NCBI RefSeq assembly: GCF_028610625.1 | Contig: NZ_JAQQWU010000012.1 | Location: 1-64,000, forward strand | DNA: 64,000 nucleotides | Direction: 5' to 3' | From: Guptibacillus spartinae | Lineage (GTDB): Bacteria > Bacillota > Bacilli > Bacillales > Guptibacillaceae | The notes under the pieces: generated by a model | Told to the model about the DNA's origin: nothing | The model's input: only the letters and a program-made list of their open reading frames with translations | Databases searched by the model: none | Program-made: the position numbers and the translations under genes | In this document: in pieces, positions 43,988-52,744 of the stretch | How positions within the stretch are numbered: the stretch's first letter is position 1 | Layout of the letters: each line of letters starts with the position of its first letter

Positions 43988-45337
43988 TCATTTCTTTCCA
44001 GAACCATCGTTTATTAATTCAGCGCCAAGTAATTTGATAAAGATTCCAGAGATGATGGCAACACATATAAAGACAACAACTGAAATAGCTGAACCTTCAC
44101 CAAAGTTTGTTTGACCAAACATTAACGTGTAAGCAAGCATCGAAATTGTTTCCGTTGAGTTCGCCGGCCCACCGCCTGTTAGTACAAAAATCAAATCGAA
44201 GACCCGGAACGCATCTAATGTACGGAATAGCAGGGCGACAAGGAGACTCGTTTTTAAAAGTGGTAATGTGATGGTTACGAACTGCTTCCACTTATTCGCT
44301 CCATCAATTGAGGCAGCTTCATATAAAGATGATGGAATCGTTTGCAGTCCCGCTAGCAAAAGGAGTGCCATGTATGGTGTCGTTTTCCATACGTCAGCGA
44401 AGATAACTGAGAACATCGCACCAGTATCCGTTGTAAGAAGCATAGACATACGATCAATAATACCTACATCTTCAAAGAGCTTAGCTACAATCCCGTTTTG
44501 GCCATCATATAGAAACTTCCACATAAGGGCTGCCACAGCTGTTGGGATGGCCCATGGAATAAGGATACTCGCTCGAATTAACCCACGCCCTAAGAATGCT
44601 TTGTTAATTAATAGCGCAATGGCAAGACCTAGAATAAGCTCGGCCAGTACCGAAATGAATGTAAACACCGTTGTGTTCCAAAGCGATTTCCACATCCTCT
44701 GATCGGTTAAGTTTTCTTTATAATGTTTAAATCCAATAAAGTTTGGTTCAACAACAATTTCGGTAAGTGCAGAGGATAAACCAACAATTTTATCTCCCTT
44801 TTCCAACTCACCATTTTCATTGATCGTGATTAAATCGTCATTAATAGCTTTTACCGAAGACGTGAAATCTTTTGCGACATTTTCATCAATTTCTACGTAC
44901 TTCATGTCATCAGGAACGTTTTCAAAGCTATCTAGTTTCTCATTAATGACATCGTAATTTTCTTCTGCTTTCGGATTCTCTCTGATACTTTCGTCAAGCT
45001 CTTCAAGCGTTACTTTCATTTCTGTAAGCTCTTCGCTTGAGTTTCCACTATCAATTTCAGAATTAATGGCTCCGACCAGGAAAGGATAGTTTTGTAAGTA
45101 ACGATCGAGGTCAATTTGATAATTGAGATGAACTTCTGATTTAGTAGGTTCATTTAATCGAAGATCAAAGAGACTGAAATAAAAGGATTGAAAAACTGGC
45201 CAAATTGAAATAGCTAAAATTAGAATAAGTGCGGGGGCAACGAGTAGATAGCCAACAACCGTGTCATTTTTCTTTTTCTTTTTTTTCGGCTGTTTGTCTA
45301 CTTTAATGGGACCTTTAGGATCGATATCTGTTTGCAT
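43988..45337 (-). CDS. Sugar ABC transporter permease (MalF type) with large insertion
   Basis: 449 residues, about 150 more than a typical permease of this class. A lysine-rich cytoplasmic start (KKKKKK, about 17-22) and TM1 (about 28-50) are followed by a hydrophilic, acidic, probably helical segment of about 150 residues (about 60-210), then the usual five helices with EAA loop YEAASIDGANKWKQF. The extra segment should lie outside the cell, where it could contact the binding protein, as the P2 loop does in MalF. Confidence 0.92.
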   Translation of the reverse strand: MQTDIDPKGPIKVDKQPKKKKKKNDTVVGYLLVAPALILILAISIWPVFQSFYFSLFDLRLNEPTKSEVHLNYQIDLDRYLQNYPFLVGAINSEIDSGNSSEELTEMKVTLEELDESIRENPKAEENYDVINEKLDSFENVPDDMKYVEIDENVAKDFTSSVKAINDDLITINENGELEKGDKIVGLSSALTEIVVEPNFIGFKHYKENLTDQRMWKSLWNTTVFTFISVLAELILGLAIALLINKAFLGRGLIRASILIPWAIPTAVAALMWKFLYDGQNGIVAKLFEDVGIIDRMSMLLTTDTGAMFSVIFADVWKTTPYMALLLLAGLQTIPSSLYEAASIDGANKWKQFVTITLPLLKTSLLVALLFRTLDAFRVFDLIFVLTGGGPANSTETISMLAYTLMFGQTNFGEGSAISVVVFICVAIISGIFIKLLGAELINDGSGKK

Positions 45338-45430
45338 ACCAACGCTCCTCTCTTATAGAAAAATGTGTCTAACATCTTTGATGGAAAGACACCATTTTCT
45401 GATCCTTAAACGGTAAAGGATAGGAAAGGC

Positions 45431-45455
45431 ATTAGCCTTCTCACTGAAGGCTAAT
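45431..45455 (-). promoter_or_regulatory. Intercistronic hairpin after the binding-protein gene
   Basis: Perfect 10-bp stem ATTAGCCTTC/GAAGGCTAAT, 5-nt loop, no U-run. Hairpins here often protect the upstream message and lower expression of the permease genes. Confidence 0.55.
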
Positions 45456-45466
45456 GACCATTTCAA

Positions 45467-46780
45467 TTATTTTTCTAGCTTTTCATTCATTTCTTTCTCC
45501 ATCGCTGCCGCTGCTTCTTCAGGAGTTTCTTCTCCTGCGATCGCCTTAGATACGTGGATTTGAATGATTTCAGAGATTTCAGGGTAGTTTGGTGCTACAG
45601 GACGAGAAACAGCTGCTTCAAGTGCTGTTTGGAATCCTTCTTCACCAAAGAATGGGTTCGCTTCAATAATTTCTTTATCTTCGAAAAGAGCTGGAAGTGT
45701 TGGCGCATGAGATCCTTCAATGGCATCAATCTTCTGTCCTTCTTGACCAGTCATAAATTTCAAGAACTCCCATGATTCCTGTGGATGTTCAGAGAATTTA
45801 TTGATTGCAGCCATCCAGCCACCAAGTGCCGCTGCTGAACCTGCATCACCTTCTGGAAGAGGAGCCACTTCAACATTACCTACGATCTTAGACTGCTCTT
45901 CATCATTCGCAAGAGCATACTGATATGGCCAGTTACGAATAAATGGAGCTTGTCCTTCAATAAATGCCGTGTGAGATTCAACTTCAGTAAATGTATTGAT
46001 GTTACCTGGAACAAAATCAGAATTGGCAACCTCTACAAGCTTGCTAATTCCCTTAATCGCTTCAGGGCTGTTAATCACAACTTCTCCATTTTCATCAATG
46101 AAAGCACCACCATATGAAGCAACAAATTCAACCGCGTTACACACAAGTCCTTCATATTGCTTCGCTTGCATTAAGTAACCAAACTTTGTGCCTTCTTGAC
46201 CTTTTAACTCAGATGCCTGTGTCATCAAGTCATCCCACGTTTTTGGAGCTTCAGATACTAAATCTGAGCGGTAGAAAAGCATTCCAGTATCAATGAATTT
46301 CGGCATTGCCCACTGCTTACCATTAAACGTTGCAGCCGTCACTGGACCCTGGTTATAGTCATCCATGTTTACTCCGTCTTTTTCAATAAAACGATCAAGA
46401 GGAAGAACGTACCCTGCTTGAGCAAATTCTGCTGGCCAGATGACATCGATATCAAACACATCAATTTCAGAGGATTCTGCATTTAGCATCGTAACGTACG
46501 CATCGTGCTGAGCACCAGTGTCAGTTGGCATTTCACGGAACTCAATTTCAATGTTTGGATTTTGCTTCATAAATTCCTCTACCATGACATCAGTTGCTCC
46601 AGTCGCATCTTTACCACGTGCATAAACGAGTTTCACTTTTTCTCCGTCACCTGAGCTCGCCTTTTCATCACCGGAGTTGTTGCTTGAATTACTTGAAGAA
46701 TTATTTGAAGAACATGCAGATAGAACAAGAATAAGGGCCAAAACAATAAAAAGTAGTTTACTATTCTTCAATATTCGCAT
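45467..46780 (-). CDS. Sugar-binding lipoprotein of the ABC importer
   Basis: 437 residues: signal peptide with lipobox LSAC, a Ser/Asn-rich linker (about 24-40) and a family 1 extracellular solute-binding domain (EIEFREMPTDTGAQHDAYVTML; later SWEFLKFMTGQEGQK). It captures an oligosaccharide for the two permeases. The ribosome site AAGGGGGATTTTGTATA is strong, and the promoter region upstream carries LacI operators and a cre-like site. Confidence 0.95.
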   Translation of the reverse strand: MRILKNSKLLFIVLALILVLSACSSNNSSSNSSNNSGDEKASSGDGEKVKLVYARGKDATGATDVMVEEFMKQNPNIEIEFREMPTDTGAQHDAYVTMLNAESSEIDVFDIDVIWPAEFAQAGYVLPLDRFIEKDGVNMDDYNQGPVTAATFNGKQWAMPKFIDTGMLFYRSDLVSEAPKTWDDLMTQASELKGQEGTKFGYLMQAKQYEGLVCNAVEFVASYGGAFIDENGEVVINSPEAIKGISKLVEVANSDFVPGNINTFTEVESHTAFIEGQAPFIRNWPYQYALANDEEQSKIVGNVEVAPLPEGDAGSAAALGGWMAAINKFSEHPQESWEFLKFMTGQEGQKIDAIEGSHAPTLPALFEDKEIIEANPFFGEEGFQTALEAAVSRPVAPNYPEISEIIQIHVSKAIAGEETPEEAAAAMEKEMNEKLEK

Positions 46781-46805
46781 TATACAAAATCCCCCTTAAA
46801 TTTTG

Positions 46806-46839
46806 TTGAAATCGATACCAATTTTGAAATCGATTTCAA
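46806..46839. promoter_or_regulatory. Two LacI-type operators upstream of the binding-protein gene
   Basis: TTGAAATCGATTTCAA (perfect palindrome, 46824-46839) and the adjacent imperfect TTGAAATCGATACCAA (46806-46821). The same ATCGAT-centred motif occurs upstream of the LacI gene, so the local regulator is the likely ligand. Confidence 0.75.
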
Positions 46840-46842
46840 TAA

Positions 46843-46856
46843 AGATAGCGCTTACA
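46843..46856 (-). promoter_or_regulatory. cre-like (CcpA) site
   Basis: TGTAAGCGCTATCT on the minus strand fits the catabolite-response consensus TGWNANCGNTNWCA except at the last base. It lies between the LacI gene and the operators, as expected for carbon catabolite control. Confidence 0.5.
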
Positions 46857-46867
46857 TTATTCGCAAG

Positions 46868-47857
46868 CTAAGTCGACTTACGAATCACAAGTGATAATGG
46901 TAACTCCATGACGCTCTGACTAATACGATCACGCTTTCCTTTTAAACAATCCATAAAAATGGTCATCGCACGACCGCCAATTTCGGCACCAGGTTGATAA
47001 ATTGTCGTTAGCTCTGGTTCAATCATACTGGCAATGGGCTGATCATCAAATCCGAGTATCGCCATTTCCCCCGGTACATCCAACCCATTTCGCTTCGCTT
47101 CCTTCACCATTGCGGCGGCTACTTCATCCCCACCAGTAAAGATGGCTGTCGGTCGTTCTGTTAACGATAGAATTTTGTTAAATGTTTTGACACCATCTTC
47201 CATTGTATATGTATCATGGAAGATCCACTCTGATTTCACTTCTAGACCAGCTTCATGAACTGCTTGAAAGAATCCTTTGCGACGATCATTAGATAGTCCG
47301 CTTGTTGACCCCATGCAGTAAGCAAGACGCTTATGTCCTCGCTCAATCAGATGCTTTGTGCCTAAATAACTCCCCTGAACCTGATTTAATCGAACCATCG
47401 GTACGGTTGCATCATGATGATATTCATTACATAAAATGATTGGCCCATGTGCGGTATACGGCTGAATTTCTTCCCAGTCATTTTCAATTGAAGTGAAGAT
47501 GACACCATCAACCTGCTTCGTTTGCAAGAGATTAAGAAATTCAAGCTCCTTTTTCTTACTTGATTTCGTTTGACAAATAATCAGTTGAAAGCCATTTTCC
47601 TCTGCAACTTTCTCAATGCCATCTAAAATCAGTGTAAAAAATGGGTTGGTTAACCTCGGAATCAATACCGCGACAAGGTTTGTTCTGCGATTACGCAAAT
47701 TTCGAGCGGACGTGTTCGGAAAATAACCGAGTTCTTTCATCGCCTCATGAACTAATTCACGCTTGTCCTTCGATACGTGTGGGTAATCATTAATCACACG
47801 CGACACAGTCGCTCGTGATAACCCTGTATAGCTTGCGACGTCAGCAATTGTAGCCAT
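46868..47857 (-). CDS. LacI family transcriptional regulator
   Basis: 329 residues: N-terminal HTH with hinge (TIADVASYTGLSRATVSRVI, then NTSARNLR) and a periplasmic-binding-protein-like effector domain (LVAVLIPRLTNPFF, AILGFDDQPIASMIEPELTTI). Lies directly upstream of the importer genes and has ATCGAT-centred operators on both sides, so it probably represses both the transporter operon and itself until a sugar binds. Confidence 0.95.
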   Translation of the reverse strand: MATIADVASYTGLSRATVSRVINDYPHVSKDKRELVHEAMKELGYFPNTSARNLRNRRTNLVAVLIPRLTNPFFTLILDGIEKVAEENGFQLIICQTKSSKKKELEFLNLLQTKQVDGVIFTSIENDWEEIQPYTAHGPIILCNEYHHDATVPMVRLNQVQGSYLGTKHLIERGHKRLAYCMGSTSGLSNDRRKGFFQAVHEAGLEVKSEWIFHDTYTMEDGVKTFNKILSLTERPTAIFTGGDEVAAAMVKEAKRNGLDVPGEMAILGFDDQPIASMIEPELTTIYQPGAEIGGRAMTIFMDCLKGKRDRISQSVMELPLSLVIRKST

Positions 47858-47899
47858 GTTACATCCTCCTCAGAAAGTACAAAAGCCCCTCCCTTCGTT

Positions 47900-47927
47900 T
47901 GTAATCGATTTCATGGAATCGATTACA
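47900..47927. promoter_or_regulatory. Tandem LacI-type operators upstream of the regulator gene
   Basis: Two adjacent 14-mers, TGTAATCGATTTCA and TGGAATCGATTACA, together forming a larger inverted repeat (GTTTGTAATCGATT with its complement). Likely autoregulatory. Confidence 0.7.
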
Positions 47928-47986
47928 AACATCATAACGCAAGTTCACAGAATGTTCAACGTTATTTTCAAAATATTATAACGGTT

Positions 47987-48739
47987 TTATTTTTTAAGCT
48001 GAATTTCTCGTAGGTACTTGTAACTCTGTGTCACACTTTCGATCGGATCGAAGTCACAGTGATCCTGTTCGACAACCCACCATTTGACTCCGCAAGCTTC
48101 ACCCTGCTCGATCACTTCTTCAATGGCGATGTTTCCAGTTCCTAGAATCGCTGTGGCTTCTCTTTCGTCGTCTGACCGATCTTTTAAGTGAATGACTGGC
48201 GTTCTTCCTGCAAATTTCTGCATCCATTCTACCGGATCATGGCCAACTTGATTGAGCCAATAAATATCAAATTCAGCCTGAATGGCGGCATGGGCATCCA
48301 AAATGCGATAGAGGTCACTGCCTTCAATACTACGCCCAAGTTCAAAATCATGGTGGTGATAGACAATTTCCATATCTTGTTTCGTACATACAATCGCTGC
48401 GTACTTCATAATCTCTGCTACATTCTTATAGTCTTCCTCGCTTCTTCTTTCAGGTGGCAACCAAGGACAAACAATTCGACGATTCCCTAATACTTTTTGT
48501 TCTTCAATAACTGCTTCTAACTCATTTTCAATCCGTTCAATTGGGACATGATGTCCGATAACGGATAAACCAAGTTCATCTAACTTGCTTTTCACTTCTT
48601 CTGGCTCATGACCATGAAGCCCAGCAAGCTCAACCCCCTCATAACCAATTGCTTCTACCCTTACAAGCGTTTCAAAAAAATCTTTTTCACATTCATTTCG
48701 CAATGTATAAAGTTGTAAACCTACACCTATTTCATTCAT
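47987..48739 (-). CDS. Sugar phosphate isomerase/epimerase family protein (second)
   Basis: 250 residues, a shorter TIM-barrel relative of the protein that ends the operon: GYEGVELAGLHG, VYHHHDFELG, QAEFDIYWLNQVGHDPVEWM and PVIHLKDRSD give the metal-binding residues, and WVVEQDHCDFDPIE closes the barrel. Probably an isomerase, epimerase or lyase of sugar or keto-sugar intermediates. It precedes the LacI gene on the same strand; GAAAAGGAGTGACTTGAA is the ribosome site. Confidence 0.88.
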   Translation of the reverse strand: MNEIGVGLQLYTLRNECEKDFFETLVRVEAIGYEGVELAGLHGHEPEEVKSKLDELGLSVIGHHVPIERIENELEAVIEEQKVLGNRRIVCPWLPPERRSEEDYKNVAEIMKYAAIVCTKQDMEIVYHHHDFELGRSIEGSDLYRILDAHAAIQAEFDIYWLNQVGHDPVEWMQKFAGRTPVIHLKDRSDDEREATAILGTGNIAIEEVIEQGEACGVKWWVVEQDHCDFDPIESVTQSYKYLREIQLKK

Positions 48740-48745
48740 TTCAAG

Positions 48746-48994
48746 TCACTCCTTTTCTATTAAATCATTTTGAAGTTTAACGCCATAGCTCGTTGCTCTG
48801 CGCCAAAACTTTGCTGAAATAAAACTTCTCCACCAACCAATAGTTTTCGATGAAACGACTGAAATCCCTTTTTTATGACAAAAAAACAATTGATTATTTT
48901 TCATGAGATTGCAACTTCTGATTTCAATCTTGAACAAGCTCATACAAAACCGTTCGTGATCTCTATATGTATTGTGACTCGATCCATTTATCAT
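48746..48994 (-). CDS. Doubtful small basic ORF upstream of the epimerase gene
   Basis: 82 codons with a ribosome-site-like AGGAG before the ATG and a TGA inside the ribosome site of the next gene, as in coupled translation. The product is basic and Cys/Trp-containing and matches nothing I know. The rest of this 390-bp stretch holds no other candidate. It may be a leader peptide or chance. Confidence 0.3.
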   Translation of the reverse strand: MINGSSHNTYRDHERFCMSLFKIEIRSCNLMKNNQLFFCHKKGISVVSSKTIGWWRSFISAKFWRRATSYGVKLQNDLIEKE

Positions 48995-49064
48995 ACCACT
49001 CCTATCCCTCCTTCATTTCCCATAATGAAAAACAAGTCAACCTTAAAATACTGTTTAGGCGATC

Positions 49065-49114
49065 ATAAAAAAACTCCTCCATTGCTCTGCAAAAACAGAA
49101 CCATGGAGGAGTTT
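49065..49114 (-). terminator. Terminator of yutM
   Basis: Perfect 12-bp stem AAACTCCTCCAT/ATGGAGGAGTTT with a 20-nt loop, followed on the minus strand by TTTTATG. Confidence 0.8.
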
Positions 49115-49130
49115 AAGTTGTTTTCAGTGC

Positions 49131-49487
49131 TTAACAATTCTCCGGCGTACCAGCGTTAGTCGCTGTTTTAAACGAAGAACCACAACCACATGATGCGATT
49201 GCGTTCGGATTATCAATCGTAAACCCGCCGCCCATCATGTTTTGTTTATAATCAATCTTCACACCTTCTAAGACCGGTGCGCTTTCGTTGTCCATTATAA
49301 TTGTAACGCCGTGCTGAGGATCTAGCGCTTGATCATCGGCTTTCATTTCAGTATCAAAACCCATACCGTAACTTAAACCAGTACAGCCGCCACCTTTTAC
49401 CCCGACACGCAAGTAAAGGTTGTCACCTTCTTCTTGCTTCATCATTTCTTTTACCTGTGCTGCTGCAGCTTCAGATAAATGGATCAT
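49131..49487 (-). CDS. yutM: HesB/IscA-type iron-sulfur assembly protein (YutM)
   Basis: 118 residues of the A-type carrier family. The three conserved cysteines are in GGGCTGL and SCGCGSSF. It accepts an Fe-S cluster from SufU/SufB and passes it to targets. TTGGAGGGATTTTA precedes the chosen ATG. The neighbouring block also holds yutI (NifU-type) and lipA (an Fe-S enzyme). Confidence 0.95.
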   Translation of the reverse strand: MIHLSEAAAAQVKEMMKQEEGDNLYLRVGVKGGGCTGLSYGMGFDTEMKADDQALDPQHGVTIIMDNESAPVLEGVKIDYKQNMMGGGFTIDNPNAIASCGCGSSFKTATNAGTPENC

Positions 49488-49559
49488 TAAAATCCCTCCA
49501 ATCACCGTAATGCTACTTCTAGTATACCGCGCGATCGAACTGAGCTCAACAATTGAACC

Positions 49560-49736
49560 TCAGATGATCGCTTCTCTATATTTTAACTGCAAGATCATAT
49601 TATGTTTCTCATCAAGTTTTTGACTATACGCGAGTACATCCGGATGATTTAATCCTAGAACGGTCGCTGTTTGGGTCATTTTCGCTCGTAAAATTTCAAT
49701 TTCTTCGTTGTAGCGCTGCATTTTTTCACCGTACAA
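49560..49736 (-). CDS. Spo0E-like aspartyl-phosphate phosphatase
   Basis: A 58-residue product (53 if the internal ATG is used) that is too short for most ORF lists. IEILRAKMTQTA at the N terminus, LNHPDVLAYSQKLDEKHN in the middle: the SQKLD stretch is the Spo0E signature (SQELD), with two antiparallel helices predicted. Such proteins dephosphorylate Spo0A~P and delay sporulation. A TTG 9 nt after AGAGG is the likely start. Confidence 0.8.
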   Translation of the reverse strand: MYGEKMQRYNEEIEILRAKMTQTATVLGLNHPDVLAYSQKLDEKHNMILQLKYREAII

Positions 49737-49805
49737 GTTCGGAATCCTCTCTCTCCTCTATACCTCCTAGTATTCTACACGATTATCCTTTTTTTGACAA
49801 ACGTG

Positions 49806-50672
49806 CTATTTAGCATAGTAAACGCCTGTTGAAATGGTAACAGCAGGTCCCGTCATCCAAACATGATCATCTTTATCCCAAGTAATATCTAAGTCCCCAC
49901 CAGCAAGGTGAACAGTTACCTTTGTTCCCTTAGGAGTCATGTCGTTTAATACACCTGCTACAACCGCCGCACACGCTCCCGTTCCACATGCTTGTGTGAT
50001 TCCTGAACCGCGTTCCCATACACGGAAATGATATTCACTACTCGATACAACCTCAACAAATTCTACGTTAATGCTCTCAGGAAATAGCTCATGATCGGTA
50101 AAATAAGGTCCAGCGGTCATAAGAGGAGCTGAATCGATATCATCCACAAACGTTACCATATGCGGATTCCCCATTGATACCCCTGTCATTCGAAGAACTT
50201 CATTTTCGAAGGCAATTGGTTCATTAATCACTTCCTCACCTTCTTCCCCACGCATTGGAAGGCTTCCTTTTGTCCAGTGAGGTATGCCCATATCAATCGT
50301 GACAGTTTCAACCTTATCATGAACGAGGTGCACTTCTGCCTGGACGAGGCCGGCTAGCGTTTCAATGGCGAATTTCGTTCCAGAAACAAGTTTGTTTTCA
50401 TAAGCGTATTTGGCTACACAACGTAAACCGTTTCCGCAATTTTTTCCTTCAGAACCATCTTTATTGAAGATTCTCATCTTCACTTCCGCTTGGTCAGATG
50501 GACAAATTAAGATCATTCCATCGGATCCGATTCCTGTATGCACATCAGAAACTTCTCTTGCATAGTGAGAAAAGTCTTCTTCCTTTACCTTTTGTTCAAA
50601 CAAATTGATGTAAATATAATTGTTACCGAGACCGTGCATCTTTGTATACGTAATTTCTTGCAATGCTGTCAC
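49806..50672 (-). CDS. dapF: Diaminopimelate epimerase
   Basis: 288 residues with the two catalytic cysteines C79 (GKNCGNGLRC) and C229 (QACGTGACA). It converts LL- to meso-diaminopimelate for lysine and peptidoglycan synthesis. Both halves of the pseudo-symmetric fold are complete. In B. subtilis dapF (yutL) sits between yutM and yutK, as here. Confidence 0.97.
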   Translation of the reverse strand: MTALQEITYTKMHGLGNNYIYINLFEQKVKEEDFSHYAREVSDVHTGIGSDGMILICPSDQAEVKMRIFNKDGSEGKNCGNGLRCVAKYAYENKLVSGTKFAIETLAGLVQAEVHLVHDKVETVTIDMGIPHWTKGSLPMRGEEGEEVINEPIAFENEVLRMTGVSMGNPHMVTFVDDIDSAPLMTAGPYFTDHELFPESINVEFVEVVSSSEYHFRVWERGSGITQACGTGACAAVVAGVLNDMTPKGTKVTVHLAGGDLDITWDKDDHVWMTGPAVTISTGVYYAK

Positions 50673-50684
50673 TCTTTCTCTCTA

Positions 50685-50924
50685 TTATTGGGTTTTTCGA
50701 ACGGCTTCTGTCGTCCAAAAATAGTCGCTATCAATTTTTTTAATCATGAGCTTGCCATTACAGCAAGGCATCACGAGTCTTGTTTTTATTTCTTCACAGC
50801 CCTGCTGATAATCGCGGTCTGTCATCGGAGTTAACACATTCTCACTATGACAAAATGGGCATTCAGGAACATAGACGTCACCCATCATACGATCATATGG
50901 CAATGTATGTGCAAAGCTACTCAC
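50685..50924 (-). CDS. Small Cys-rich protein of unknown function
   Basis: 79 residues with CPFCHSEN (about 22-29) and PCCNGKL (about 53-59), suggesting one bound zinc. GTG start behind AGGAGGGATCACTG. It lies 12 bp upstream of dapF on the same strand, so it is probably co-transcribed. I do not recognise the family name. Confidence 0.7.
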   Translation of the reverse strand: MSSFAHTLPYDRMMGDVYVPECPFCHSENVLTPMTDRDYQQGCEEIKTRLVMPCCNGKLMIKKIDSDYFWTTEAVRKTQ

Positions 50925-51022
50925 CAGTGATCCCTCCTGTTTTATTATTGAAACAAGTATATCGTAACACAGCGAAAAAACAACAATGCTTTGCCTGGAT
51001 AGTCAGTCAAATAAGAGCGCGT

Positions 51023-51051
51023 AAAAAAAAAGCCTCTATTAAAGAGGCTTT
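51023..51051 (-). terminator. Terminator of the nucleoside transporter gene
   Basis: Perfect stem AAAGCCTCT/AGAGGCTTT with a 5-nt loop; TTTTTTAC follows on the minus strand. Confidence 0.9.
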
Positions 51052-51057
51052 CAAACT

Positions 51058-52281
51058 TTAGAAAATAAGCATACCTGCAATCGCTGCGTTTAAAAGGTTT
51101 GCCAGCGTACCAGCTAGGATCGCGCGCATTCCAAACTTTGCAATTTCTGGACGACGTTTTGGAGCAAGTCCGCCAAGTCCGCCAAGTAGAATGGCAAGAG
51201 ATGAGAAGTTTGCAAATCCACAAAGGGCAAAGCTGATAATGGCTACTGATTTATCAGTTAAGTTACCAGCACTGATTTCTGGACCAAATGAAGAGAACGC
51301 AACGAATTCATTAAGAATTAATTTCTGACCGATGTAGTTACCAGCTTGGACAGCATCCTGCCATGGAACACCAATGACAAAGGCTAGTGGTGAGAAGAGA
51401 TATCCTAGGATTTGCTGAATCGTTATACTTTCAGCACCAAACCATCCACCTACTGCACCGAGTAATCCATTGAGAAGAGCAATTAAAGCGATAAATGCAA
51501 GAAGCATAGCTCCTACGTTCAAAGCAAGCTTTAGACCATCTGAAGCTCCGTCTGCAGCAGCGTCAATCACGTTAACGTGATTTTCATTTCTTTCCATTTT
51601 GATTTCTTTCGCAGTTTCTGGTGTTTCAGTTTCAGGCATGATCAACTTAGCCATTAATAGACCACCTGGTGCTGCCATGAAACTTGCCGCGAGTAGATAC
51701 TCAAGCGGTACACCAAGAAGAGAATAACCAATTAAGACGGAACCAGCTACTGAGGCAAGTCCACCAGTCATAACGGCAAATAGTTCTGATTTCGTCATTT
51801 TATCAAGGTAAGGTTTAATAACAAGCGGCGCTTCCGTTTGACCAACAAAAATATTGGCAGTAGCAGAAAGTGATTCCGCTTTACTTGTTCCAAGTGCCCA
51901 TGAAATCGCTCCACCTAGGATACGAATGACCCATTGCATAATACCAAGATAATAAAGAACCGAAATAAGAGAAGAGAAGAAGATAATAATGGTTAGAACT
52001 TGAAATGCAAAGATCATCCCAATATCTTCATTACCAATTAAACCACCGAATAGGAATCCAATTCCTTCATTAGCATAGCCAATAATATCTTGAACGAATA
52101 AGGATAATTGCTTTAAAGCAGCCTTACCCGCTTCCCATTTAAGTACAACAAATGCAAATGCAACCTGAATCGCAAGTGCTCCTAGCACAGTACGAAGGTT
52201 AATCGCTTTACGGTTAGTAGAAAAGATTAGCGCAATGGCAAAAAGAACGACCATACCACCTAATCCCCATAGGATTTGCAT
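51058..52281 (-). CDS. yutK: Concentrative nucleoside transporter (NupC/YutK)
   Basis: 407 residues, eight or more membrane helices, with CNT family marks: [20 protein letters not shown]-like [36 protein letters not shown] (substrate/cation site), EFVAFSSFG and [21 protein letters not shown]. It imports nucleosides with H+ or Na+. A cre-like box overlaps the likely promoter. Confidence 0.95.
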   Translation of the reverse strand: MQILWGLGGMVVLFAIALIFSTNRKAINLRTVLGALAIQVAFAFVVLKWEAGKAALKQLSLFVQDIIGYANEGIGFLFGGLIGNEDIGMIFAFQVLTIIIFFSSLISVLYYLGIMQWVIRILGGAISWALGTSKAESLSATANIFVGQTEAPLVIKPYLDKMTKSELFAVMTGGLASVAGSVLIGYSLLGVPLEYLLAASFMAAPGGLLMAKLIMPETETPETAKEIKMERNENHVNVIDAAADGASDGLKLALNVGAMLLAFIALIALLNGLLGAVGGWFGAESITIQQILGYLFSPLAFVIGVPWQDAVQAGNYIGQKLILNEFVAFSSFGPEISAGNLTDKSVAIISFALCGFANFSSLAILLGGLGGLAPKRRPEIAKFGMRAILAGTLANLLNAAIAGMLIF

Positions 52282-52373
52282 ATTTTACACCCCTCGTTAA
52301 ATATTGTATCCGTTTATAAGCTTAGGCTACCCCATTACCAGATTTAAAATATATAGATTATAGCCACCAGCTA

Positions 52374-52388
52374 ATTATAGCGCTTACA
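52374..52388 (-). promoter_or_regulatory. Promoter -10 with overlapping cre-like box upstream of yutK
   Basis: TGTAAGCGCTATAA fits the catabolite-response consensus except at one position and overlaps the -10 hexamer TATAAT. Confidence 0.4.
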
Positions 52389-52440
52389 AACAGAATTTTT
52401 CATAGTCTGAAAATTCGACATTTTTCGCGGTTAGGCGGAA

Positions 52441-52472
52441 AATAAAAAGTCTGCTCTCTCTCTACCAGACTT
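52441..52472 (-). terminator. Terminator of yuzB
   Basis: Stem AAGTCTG/CAGACTT with a 12-nt loop followed by TTTATTTTCC on the minus strand. Confidence 0.7.
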
Positions 52473-52519
52473 CAATGAACCTTTGTCATTATAACACAGA
52501 ATATAAACAATGAAAGCCC

Positions 52520-52744
52520 TTAATCGTCCTCATTTAATTTTTGTGTAATTTTTTTAATTAAAGCTTCTGACGTCTCTGCATTGATTAAACGCCCCTCCAC
52601 AATCGCAAATGCCTCACTATAGCAGTTTCCACAGTAACCAAGGCAACCATAATCGATCAATTCAACACCCGAGATTTTTTCTAATACTTCCCATACCTTT
52701 TTATGATCTCTTAAATTACCAGCACAAAATTCAATTGTTGTCAT
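52520..52744 (-). CDS. yuzB: YuzB family protein (DUF1450)
   Basis: 74 residues with the family cysteines: FCAGN near the start and YGCLGYCGNCYSE (about 32-44). Possibly a thioredoxin-like or iron-sulfur fold; function unknown. Its neighbours yutK and yutJ are the same as in B. subtilis. Confidence 0.92.
   Translation of the reverse strand: MTTIEFCAGNLRDHKKVWEVLEKISGVELIDYGCLGYCGNCYSEAFAIVEGRLINAETSEALIKKITQKLNEDD

Noticed and set aside
48875-49159. 94-codon plus-strand ORF upstream of yutM's terminator.
   Set aside because: It reads through the yutM terminator hairpin and has no ribosome site.
52282-52440. Purine or other riboswitch ahead of the nucleoside transporter.
   Set aside because: No matching three-way junction or terminator/antiterminator pair was seen; only a promoter with a cre-like box.
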